This document shows positions 35,752 to 45,375 of a stretch of 64,000 nucleotides of DNA, in pieces. The notes beneath the pieces were generated by a model. That model searched no databases, was not told the DNA's origin, and was given only the letters and a program-made list of their open reading frames with translations. Numbering within the stretch: position 1 is the first letter of the stretch; each line of letters opens with the position of its first letter. The translations under genes were made by a program, and so were the position numbers. The DNA is from Pristionchus mayeri (taxonomy: Eukaryota > Nematoda > Chromadorea > Rhabditida > Neodiplogasteridae), in the NCBI GenBank assembly GCA_036245805.1, contig BTRK01000003.1, forward strand, positions 2,542,001-2,606,000, in the 5' to 3' direction.

Positions 35752-37710
35752 CCAACAGAGAGGCGTGGGGGAGGGAGAGGGGAGAAGGAGGCAGAGGGGC
35801 AAATTCGCGCGGGAAAATGTTTGACAGGTGGTAGCACCTACAGATGGAAACCAATCTTTTCGAAATTATGTTCATTGGATTCGCCGTATCAATATTAGTC
35901 TACTGTAGGCCGGTAGGAACATGGATTTTCCATTGAGAGCTTGGATAGCGGAAAATATGGTCGAGCTGCCAGAGGGAAGTTTGGTGGCCTTTTTCGCACC
36001 TTTGCTGACGGAATTTTACAATTCCGAAAAGTCTCTAGGCGGGCAACCGTGTACGCTCTATCGAATGAGCTATAGCATGTCTCTCTACGATGCTCGCGAC
36101 CGTAAATGAAAATTCCAGAACGCCACGAAACCGACAAAAAATCGGAGTCAGCCTGAGGAACTTCCGGTTATGATAGACTTGAATTTTCGGATTTAGTATC
36201 TCCTATGTTCCCAACTAAGATCCCCAAAAGGTGGATACTTGGATTTGAGTTTGAACGGATGTCGATACCCTACCCTCTCAGGAACCTTTCCGACCGTGGG
36301 AATTTCTCGTTTCCAGGCCAAAATTGCCCCGGCGCTTTGTGCCGGGGCTAAAAATGCGATAAATCAATATTAACCCTATAGGGGATGAGCGGAAAGGATC
36401 AGGTTGAAGTTGCTTAATCCAGCACTCTCTCAGTTTTGCGCACTTCATACACGCGACGCACGGGAAACGCGTACAACCTGGGATTCAGGATTTCGTCGTG
36501 GGCTGGTAACTTTAAAGAACCAATTTCAACTCGGAATGAACGAAACAATGAATTGGTTACAATTTTCATCTATTTTACTTCGCTTCACAGCATTTCTTGG
36601 TCCGAATTGCAGGTTGACGAACCGACTTACAGCCCCCAAAACGCACCCGTCGACATTTGTAAACACCACCAAGGGAATAATTTAAAAAATGAATGCTACC
36701 GTATCCATACACGTTGCGAAAGGGATTTCGGCATAGGTTGTGCCGCATAGCTAGGGACCGCGGAGCTCCGTCGTTTCTGCCGTTCACCATTTTTGCATTT
36801 TCTCGGTTAATCTTGATTTTCTCCATTTTTCTGAGTGCACAGTTTGATTTGAACGTTTAATCACATGCAGCCACCTTCCCTCTGCCCTAAACATGTACAG
36901 AAAATGCCGGTTCGTCGTTCGGAGACCTTGTTTATAGCAGTGAAAGTCAAAACGAACGAATGTTCGATTCTCGGGCTGTACAGCAGTAGAGTGCGATAAT
37001 TTGACCTTGAGCTCATCGTTCGCATATATTATCAAAATAAAAGAGCAAAAATCAAAAATTAAAATGCAATATAATGCATTAATTAATTTATGAAAACAAC
37101 CTTGTCTCGGAAGTAACAAATTCGCCCCAACTCTACCACAAAACTACGGTAGATCTCTGGTAAAATGTGTATTTTTTAGAAATAGTTTTATTATAGTTAT
37201 GATTTTTTTCGATGACTATTTTTGTTTATAATCGATTCCGCAATCTCGATTTCATAAAATAAGAATCGCGGAATTGATATACAGTGCATTTTCAAACACC
37301 CCTCCGCGGTTCCTACGCATAGCACCAAAAATCAATCGAGATTTTCAATCTATATTAGGGTTTCTGCAATAACTGTTTTTCCGGTTCCGGTCTTGTATAT
37401 GGCGTCCAGGTGAGCGCACCATTCCGCAACTTGGCGGTGGTGTAGTGGGCGGAGCTTGGTTTTGTGTGTTCGCGTGCCGTAGCTTCAGTCAAATGCAAAA
37501 ATCTAATTTTCTACTATGTGGTCGAAATGATGCTCACGACAAAAATCGAGATCTGTCTCGCATAATTTATAATTTCAGCACGAATTCAAGGATTGCTTGG
37601 ATCGAGTCTTCCTCAAATTATTGGACAAGCTGAGTGAGTTGGGGAATACTGTAGGATTATCGCCATCATGTGGTAGGAGAAGTGCTACGATTAGGGTAGC
37701 AGAGTACTTA
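35752..37710. other. No recognised gene
   Basis: Several frames stay open for about 100 codons (36404-36750 plus, 36784-37119 minus), but none shows family motifs, and splice signals do not link them. Mostly ordinary A/T-rich sequence. I see no inverted-repeat element with clear ends here. Confidence 0.4.
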
Positions 37711-38020
37711 GGTAAAAAATTTCCCAGTGGGATTCCAGTGAATTCCCAGTGGGGAGCTCGCATGTATCTCACTGGAAATCCACTGGAATCCCACTGGGAT
37801 CCCACTGGGAGAGTCTGTTCAAGTCGCTATCCCAGTGGGATGACAGTGGATTTTCTCAGTGGGATCACAGTGGAACAAAGTGTTTTTAAATGGGATCACT
37901 GTGGTATCCCAGTTGGATCCCAGTGGGAGCGAGTCTCCCAGTGGGATCCCAGTGGATTTCCTAGATACATGCGGGCTCCCCACTGGGAATTCACTGGGAT
38001 CCCACTGGGAAATTTTAACC
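37711..38020. repeat. Palindromic-word element TCCCASTGGGA, copy 2
   Basis: Same inverted ends (GGTAAAAAATTTCCCAGTGG left, complement right) and the same order of internal words as 30529-30869, including TCTGTTCAAG in the middle and GGAGCGAGTCTCCCAGTGG in the right half. Copies differ by small deletions and substitutions, so they are independent insertions of one family. This copy is not inside the ACCAGTGGT element. Confidence 0.88.
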
Positions 38021-38449
38021 AGAGGTAAGGGTTATGGTAAGAATATATATGATGGTCATGTATCCGAGGAAAACTAATACAGATGATAGGTAGTCGGTGG
38101 GATTAAGATAGATATCTATCTTACAGTATTTTGGTTTTTAGAATATGATGTAGCCCATCGGGGTTTTTAGGCCCGTTCACGCGGAAACTGCTACTTGTCG
38201 CCTTCCTCCTACTCTTCCTCAACGTTCTCGTAATCGGATTGTGTTAGTAAATTCGGCAAATTTCATTGAAATAAGTTTGCAATTCAGACATCTTGATCTC
38301 TGGTGTTCTTAAACTCGTCGAGTGAGAAGATAGCACATGGACACAAGATCAACGCTTTGAAATCGTTTCAATAACCACTCGATAAATCGCATAGAATGAC
38401 TGGGAACATGCTGTTTTGCATCTTGTAAATAATTGCATTATATGCGTCT

Positions 38450-38800
38450 TGGAAAATAATTTTTATAACTTCTATTTTGGAACTTTTGACTCAGAACGAA
38501 TCATCCTGGAACCGCAAATCGGTATCTCGCAGCTCGGAATTTAAGGGTGGGAACTCAACGAGTCGGAATGTTAATTTGAAATGAATCATTTCAGAACCGT
38601 TCGTCTCTGAACTTTCCTGAAGTGTCCTGGTGCGATGGAACATATTTTTCGGAACCTGAGTTCTGGCAATTTTTTCCAGAACATAAATTTCTTAACAATT
38701 CACACTCGGAACAATTGTGTTTTGGAACTTTAATTTCGGCACTTTTTTCTCGGAACTTACATTCTGGAATTGTTCATCTCGGAACTTTTTTTAATCTTTA
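38450..38800. repeat. Degenerate GGAAC/CTCGGAAC array
   Basis: More than a dozen units of the form (C/T)(T/C)GGAAC(T/C) followed by 8-18 bp T-rich spacer (TTTTGGAACTTTT, CTCGGAACTTACATTCTGGAA, CATCTCGGAACTTTTTTT). The same motif in reverse appears near 43085 and 44885-45000 (CCGAGATGAACGTTTC, CCGAGATGACCGTTCCG). Period is irregular. Confidence 0.5.
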
Positions 38801-39410
38801 ATCTTTTATCTTTTATCTTTTTTTAATCTTTTATCGCCAACGCATGAAGCGCCGTCAAGGGAAGGACAAGTGGGGAGAGTAGGTTGGCCTTTTAGCTCGA
38901 TCACAGCGAGCTCAGGGGATGGGGGGTGGTGAAATGTGGCAGTTACATGTTACAATCGTATTCGTGAGGATGATAGGACCAGGTCAGGGGAATCTCGGAT
39001 TTGTTTACGGAACAATGGACGGGAAGAGAGTACTAATGGGTCAGGGAGGGTATTCCAGAGCGGTAGGACTCTACTAGCACATGTTGAAAACGATGCTGGC
39101 ACTCTGAATGGGACAGCAATGCGCAGACTATTGGAAGATCGTAAGTCATGAGTGAGCGGAGCAATCGTGTACAAGTCAGCAGAGTCGTGGTGCACGTGTT
39201 TGTGAATGGAATCGTGTACAAAAAACATATCGCGAACTGCACGGCGATACTCAAGGGTTTCAAGTTTGAATTTCTTTAGTCGATCAGGATAAGATAGAGG
39301 GGAAATAGAACAACGTCGGAAAACTCTCCTTGTGAATTCTCGCTGCACAAATTCTAGCTCATTTACTAGACCAACTGATGTGGGATTCGAGGTTATAGTG
39401 GAAGATTCTA

Positions 39411-42088
39411 TCGTACCGAACAAATATTGCGGAACGAATTCGGTACGGTTCGGTATCGTATGGTATCTGTATTTAGCGAACGGACAAACATTCAAAATTC
39501 AACTTCATTGATCGTTTTTGCACTCGTTGCATACCTTATCGCTTCCCTTTTGCGATTTGATTTTTTGAAAAAAATAAAAATCAATAATTTTGCCAGAATT
39601 TGGCAAAAACGATAAAATTACGGTAGCCGGTTGTGCAAATTACAATTTGCCAAAGATGATTTGGCAGCATTCAAACTTTCCCATCATTTTTCCACATTTT
39701 TCGGTTGTTTGTCGTGTTATATTGCTCGAATTGTCGATTTTTCTGCTTCAGCGAGCTGGAGACCCAGCGAGAGGCCGTTGGGATGCTGCTGCTCCGCCTG
39801 GAGGAGCAGCAGGGACGATTTTGGACGATAAGTTTTCTTTTCTTTTAAATTCTTTTCTTCTCTTGGCATTTTTACTGGTAATTTGCTTCGAGCTGGCGTG
39901 GGGGTAGCCCCAAGTGGCCCCCACGCGGAATATGCACGTGGCAGATAGTGGAGAATTAGGTTCGCATGTTTTTCCTCTTTTTGTTGCAAAATTTATTGTT
40001 TAATCGCTCGACAGTCCATTTATAATGATTAAACACGAGTGAATGCGACTCTGGAAGGCGAATCCATGCCGAATTTTTAATTTGACGCCCGCATCTCGCT
40101 GTTTTTCAAACTGCAAAACGATGAAACGCGTGTGTTCGTAATATCACTGTTACTGCTTCGTCGCTCACTTTACTTTTGGTTCAACTTTTTGATTGCAGTA
40201 ACTTCGGGCAGCATGGTTCACATGAGCGTACTCGCCGATGCTCTTAAGACCATCAACAATGCCGAGAAGCGCGGAAAGCGCCAGGTTCTCATCCGTCCTT
40301 GCTCCAAGGTTCGCTTTCTCTACTTCTTCTCGTGTGTTCTTCACAGCGATCCTCTATTTTATTTTTAGTTCCTTTTGAACTCGTCTGTGAACTTATTTAT
40401 TAAAATTAAATGAGCAAATGAGTTTCTCCAAGGCGAATCTATGCCGGATTTTTCGTTTGGCTCCCGCATTTCGCTAAATTTATTCCAATAACCCGATAAA
40501 ACACGCCTATTCCATCTATTTTTATCTAGAGATGGTGTTGAAAATTGCTGGAACTTGCAATTGATTCAGTAATTGCTTGTACAGGTCATCGTCCGTTTCC
40601 TGACCGTCATGATGAAGCACGGATACATCGGAGAGTTCGAGGTCCTCATCCGTCATTTCTCCAAGGTTCGCCTTTTCCATTTTTGCACAGGGATCTTTTT
40701 ATTTTTTATTTCTTTTTGAACTAGTGTGTGAATTGGTTTATGAAAATTAGATCGAGCAAATGCGTTTTTCGGAGGCGAATCTATGCCAGATTTTTGGTTT
40801 GGCTACCGCATTTCGCTTTTTCTATAAATTCGTACCAAACAAATCCAATCAAACACGCATGTTCCGTATATTCTTGTGTAGAGATTATGTAGAATTTCCG
40901 TGGAACTTCCAAGTGGTTCAGTAATTACATCTTCAGGTCATCGCCCGTTTCCTGACCGTCATGATAAAGCACGGATACATGGGAGAGTTCGAAATCGTCG
41001 GCGACCACCGCGCTGGCAAGATCGTCAACCTTACCGGACGCCTCAACAAGTGCTCGGTTGTCTCTCCTATCAGGTTTGCTTTTTTTCATTTATTTATTTA
41101 CTTGAATTTATCTTCTGTTCTTGAGTAACTTTAGGAGGGTAAACTATGCCCAAATTTTGTTTTTCTTCGCTTTTTATTGTTTCAAAAATTACAAACTTCT
41201 TTTTTTATAATTTTAAAACGAGCGAATGTGCTCTGGAAGGTGATTCTATGCCGATTTTTTACTTTGACTCATGCATTTCGCTATTCAAAAATATCAATAA
41301 CGAATGCGCGCGCTTGTTTGGAACGCTTCTAAACCCAATCATGATTAATTTCGTTATCATTGATAACTTGATTTTGGCTTTTTATTGCAGTAACTTCGGG
41401 CACCATGGTTCACATGAGCGTACTCGCCGATGCTCTCAAGACTTCCAGAGTCGCATTCACTCGTGTTTAATCATTATAAATGGACTGTCGAGCGATTAAA
41501 CAATAAATTTTGCAACAAAAAGAGGAAAAACATGCGAACCTAATTCTCCACTATCTGCCACGTGCATATTCCGCGTGGGGGCCACTTGGGGCTACCCCCA
41601 CGCCAGCTCGAAGCAAATTACCTGTAAAAATGCCAAGAGAAGAAAAGAATTTAAAAGAAAAGAAAACTTATCGTCCAAAGTCGTCCCTGCTGCTGCTCCA
41701 GGCGGAGCAGCAGCATCCCAACGGCCTCTCGCTGGGTCTCCAGCTCGCTGAAGCAGAAAAATCGACAATTCGAGCAATATAACACGACAAACAACCGAAA
41801 AATGTGGAAAAATGATGGGAAAGTTTGAATGCTGCCAAATCATCTTTGGCAAATTGTAATTTGCACAACCGGCTACCGTAATTTTATCGTTTTTGCCAAA
41901 TTCTGGCAAAATTATTGATTTTTATTTTTTTCAAAAAATCAAATCGCAAAAGGGAAGCGATAAGGTATGCAACGAGTGCAAAAACGATCAATGACGTTGA
42001 ATTTTGAATGTTTGTCCGTTCGCTAAATACAGATACCATACGATACCGAACCGTACCGAATTCGTTCCGCAATATTTGTTCGGTACGA
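39411..42088. mobile_element. Gene-capturing foldback element with uS8 (rps-22) exons
   Basis: Two 647-bp arms, 39411-40057 and 41442-42088, are inverted and nearly identical (a handful of differences, e.g. ACTGGTAATTTGC versus ACAGGTAATTTGC). Ends are TCGTACCGAACAAATATTGC and its complement, flanked by TA at 39409-39410 and 42089-42090. Removing the element with one TA rejoins the host LINE codons as RPL-L-ESS in frame, which fixes both boundaries. The 1384-bp spacer carries ribosomal protein exons (separate entry). No transposase; one arm ORF (39717-39989 minus, 41510-41782 plus) is present in both arms but matches nothing I know. Confidence 0.93.
40199..41441 (+). pseudogene. rps-22: Captured fragments of ribosomal protein uS8 (RPS15A) gene
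   Basis: uS8 is a ~130-residue protein of the small ribosomal subunit. Exon 1 (40199-40308, ATG at 40213) encodes [19 protein letters not shown]...LIRPCSK. Exon 2 (40585-40665) reads VIVRFLTVMMKHGYIGEFE, then VLIRHFSK, so its tail resembles the end of exon 1. Exon 3 (40937-41073) repeats [19 protein letters not shown] and continues [20 protein letters not shown]. About 50 C-terminal residues of uS8 are missing. A second exon 1 (41391-41441, ATG 41405) stops at LADALKT where the right arm begins. The introns are homologous to one another, so the array grew by tandem duplication. Not a working ribosomal gene; the functional copy must be elsewhere. Confidence 0.93.
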
Positions 42089-43230
42089 TAATAGAGGGCG
42101 TATGTATATTGAGTATGCTTTTACAAGAAGTTCGGGAGATTTGGAGTGAAACGATCTCAACATGAGGTTACACATTAATCGCGCTTTCCTAGTAATTTGA
42201 CTAATATGGAACCCGAAGTGTAAGTTTTTTGAAAAGAATACACCCAGGTCTCGAACTTCGTCTTTACTCGATATAATTTGACCATTGAGCATATATTGGG
42301 TTCGATTCTTTAGCTTTCCCAAGTGTAAAACATTACATTTAGGTGAGCTAATACTCATTCCATGTATTAGTCCAATCAGAAATTTTGCTAATCGCATCTT
42401 CAAGGTGGGCTCTATAATCAGGGACTATCGCATAAATCTTAAGGTCGTCGGCAAAAATATTGTAATGAACCGTTTGGGGGATGCATTTGCCCAAGTCATT
42501 AATGTAAATAATGAATACCAGTGGCCCGATTGCTGAACCTTGGGGAACACCCGATTGGATAGGTGAGGGCGGGGATAGGTATTCTCCTACAAACACGCGT
42601 TGCGATCGTCCTAATAGATAGGACTCAAACCATTGAGTGATAGCAGGTGAGATACCAAGAGTATTGAGCTTATGAATAAGCAGTCTAAGATCAATGGAAT
42701 CAAATGCTTTCTTGTAATCAAAAAGAATTGTATCGACCGACTTTTTTAAACTCAGCTGCTTAGCATAGAACGAAAAAGTTTCGGATAAAGAGGAAGTTGT
42801 GCTTCTAAATTTTCGAAAACCTGCTTGCCTAGTATCTAATAAGTTATGCTCGTCTAAGAAATCTACAATGGAATTAATGAGAATTTTTTCAAATATTTTT
42901 GAGGCAGTGACTGTATGGGAGATGGGGCGATGATTTGAGATAGAGGGATCCAAACCATTCTCTCAATTGTAATGAGCGGGTCAAACGTTAATCAAACCTT
43001 CAAATAGAACCTTCTGAATAATCAAACTATCGTTATTAATACTCTTCGAAAGAAGCCAAATACGAATTGATAAAACCCGAGAAAAAGATCCGAGATGAAC
43101 GTTTCTGAAAAATATGGTGTATAAGGAAGGGGTTTTCCCGCTAGAATAACCCCAATTAATTAATAATTACTCCCAATAATACAGAATACAGAATATTTAT
43201 CAGGAGTCGCAAAGTTGCGCTGATCAGGCT

Positions 43231-43809
43231 TTAGGTGGTCCATTCTTCATCAGTTAAGCTCCACCATTTCCTGCCCTTCCCTCTTGCTATCTCGACTCTC
43301 CATCTCTCCCGAGGTCTTCCCTGTCCTCTGCTGTTAGCTCTGGTGTAAGGGATCCATGTTGTTAACCTCCTTGTCCACCGTTCGTCCATTCTTCGGATCT
43401 TATTTGCCCAGTTCATCTTTCGTCTAGTTGCTTCCTCTACCCAGTCAACGACTCCTGTTTCCATTCGCACTCGTTCGTTACTCCATCGATCCATCCATGT
43501 TACTCCAATCATGCGCCTCTCCATTTTTCTCTGCGCAACTCGCAGCACTAGTTTGTCTGACTCTCTCATTGTCCAAGCTTCGCAGCCATAAAGCACGGTC
43601 GACATGAGACAAGCGTAGAAGGCGCGTTTCCTTATCTCTCTGTTGACAGTCGCGTGTTTGAGTAAATGGCCAATGTTTCTCCAAGCGAGCCAAGCACACT
43701 GGATCCGGCGTTTGACTTCAATTGAGGGGTCCAATGGGAGGGAGATCCAACTTCCTAGATATTTTGCACCATCTTTGTACTCAAAGATTCCTCCATCGAC
43801 TTCGATCAA
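43231..43809 (-). pseudogene. RTE-type LINE reverse transcriptase, C-terminal fragment
   Basis: An open frame of 192 codons shows the RTE C-terminal pattern: AKYLGSWISLPLDPS, RRIQCAWLAWRN, then LYGCEAWTMRES, VAQRKMERRMIGVTWMDRW and RGQGRPRERWRVEIA. The catalytic FADD block and endonuclease lie upstream and are absent (5' truncated at 43809). It ends in a stop at 43231. No tail repeat is obvious to the left. Confidence 0.88.
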
Positions 43810-43918
43810 TAAGCATCACAATATTTAATTCGTACATTAAATCATAAATATGACATGCTTGACCCGCCCTTTGAACAAACCTACCGTAATCGTTTGCCCC
43901 GAGTGTCATTGTTTCTTA

Positions 43919-43955
43919 CCACAAATACAAATACAAATACAAATACAAATATTTA
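43919..43955 (-). repeat. (ACAAAT)n retroposon tail
   Basis: Five to six units of ACAAAT, read on minus as ATTTGT, follow ...GGATGGAATAAAT. This pattern is typical of a LINE 3' terminus. The body to the right (to about 44050) shows no RT. Confidence 0.5.
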
Positions 43956-45375
43956 TTCCATCCATAAATTAACAGGAAATTCCTTGATGATGTTGATAGC
44001 ACGATTGTTATAACGCGGTACTCCGGTGCAACGCAACATTTATCATTTTTGTTTATAAAAAAATAAATTTCACTTCCTGTCTCGGTCGTCGTCGAATGAG
44101 GTTGTTTTATGCTGTTCTCCTTTTATAAATATTTATTATTCTCTTTTCTCTAATTCAAGGCTTTTGAAATGGGATTACAAGGGTTTATTCACGTAGTCGT
44201 TTGGTGCGTTTCTGCGTTAACCTCCTTATCTTCTTCTCTCTGCACTTTCTCCTCGTTTCTCCGCCTTTCTTCTTGCGCCGCAGAGCAGTTGCTCTGTGGT
44301 GTTCCCGTTTGACCGGAACAGTTGTTCTGGAAAAATCGCGTGGACCCAGTTGGGAAAGCGCGTCGGGCAGAATGCCAGTTGGCGCTCGTTGGGAAGTTAT
44401 CCCACCGTGTTTGGAGTGACCAGTCAGATTTCAGAGATTTCATATTTCATTTTGTGCGCACGAAGTGCTGCCCAAATCTTGATTTCTCCGACCGGACTCG
44501 TTTCCAGAACGGAATTTGTTGGAGTGCAGCCCTGTTTCCTGATTCTGTAATGAGTCTGGGGGAAGCAGGCGCTTTCATTCTTTACAATGGCCCCACTCGT
44601 CGAGTTACCACCTTCTCATTCCGAATCGTTTGAGGCCGATTGATTCTGAGTCAAAAGTTCAACAATTATAATTACAACATTTATTTTCCCAAGATGAATG
44701 GCTCCGAGAAAAAAGTGACATCTCAACAGAAAAGTTATCTAATGTCATGCATTTTTACTGAGTTACTTTGTTGTTATGGGGAAGATATTACAAGATATTA
44801 CAGGACTATCTGAAGATTTTCTAGACCCTAGAGATCGCTCATCGCGAATAGCAAGAAAAGGAATTATTGAGCGAAAAAAAGTCCGAGATGACCGTTCCGA
44901 ATTGAATTGACCCGTGTGGGAAGGTTCTGATGTGAACTGTTCCAAACTATGTTCGGGAAAAAAAATTTCCGAAGACATGTCTCTATAAAAAAAGTTCCAT
45001 CTCGATAGGGCACTTACAATTGTATTTACCCTGGGTGAGTTGAATTTATTTATGTGCATATTATTTATCTCAGCAAACGAATAAACATGCGGGTTATTTG
45101 TGATTAATATGATATTTTAATGGTTACAGTACAGGGTGATACTATTGAACCATATTCTCTGGATGCTAGATGTGCATGAGGTATCGTAGAGAGAGAGAGA
45201 GAGAGCTACCGCAAACTTGATATCAAGAGTCACCGAGTACGGTATCGAGATTTCGATTCCATTAAATAGGAGCGAGTACGGTTCGAGTAACATGGAAATA
45301 CATATCCACAAATGTTGTGCAAATAAACAGTGAAATCTGCACATTTATTACGTTCGAGTTCGCATCGAGTGGTCT
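43956..45375. other. No recognised gene
   Basis: Overlapping frames are open at 44189-44633 on both strands without family motifs. A (GA)n run lies at 45190-45206. Motifs of the GGAAC array recur at 44885-45000. I see nothing else that can be supported. Confidence 0.4.

Larger units (their letters stand above)
38785..42965 (-). mobile_element. CR1/jockey-like LINE, 5'-truncated, split by the uS8-carrying element
   Basis: Minus-strand pieces: 42348-42953 encodes RT with FRKFRSTTSS, LFDYKKAFDSIDLRLL, SGVPQGSAIGPLVFIIYIND and the FADD active-site box. A frameshift leads into 42023-42403 (DEVRDLGVFFSKNLHF, then YIRPLL). After the 2.68-kb insertion it resumes at 39408 (ESSTITSNPTSVGLVNELE, then EFVQREFTRRVFRRCS). 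The 3' tail is a GATAAAA/GATTAAA run read on minus at about 38785-38840. No endonuclease domain remains at the 5' end. Dead copy: truncated, frameshifted and interrupted. Confidence 0.9.

Noticed and set aside
36404..36826. Two plus ORFs and one minus ORF around 100 codons
   Set aside because: No motifs, no coherent splice partners, and openness on both strands at once points to base composition rather than coding.
39590..39989. ORFs of 90 and 105 codons in the arms of the uS8-carrying element
   Set aside because: Present in both arms because the arms are copies; no domain, no splice context and a GC-rich local stretch. They could be captured host sequence but cannot be supported as a gene.
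40199..41441. A functional ribosomal protein uS8 gene
   Set aside because: The C-terminal part is missing, the VIVRF exon is duplicated and chimeric, and the second exon 1 is cut by the transposon arm.
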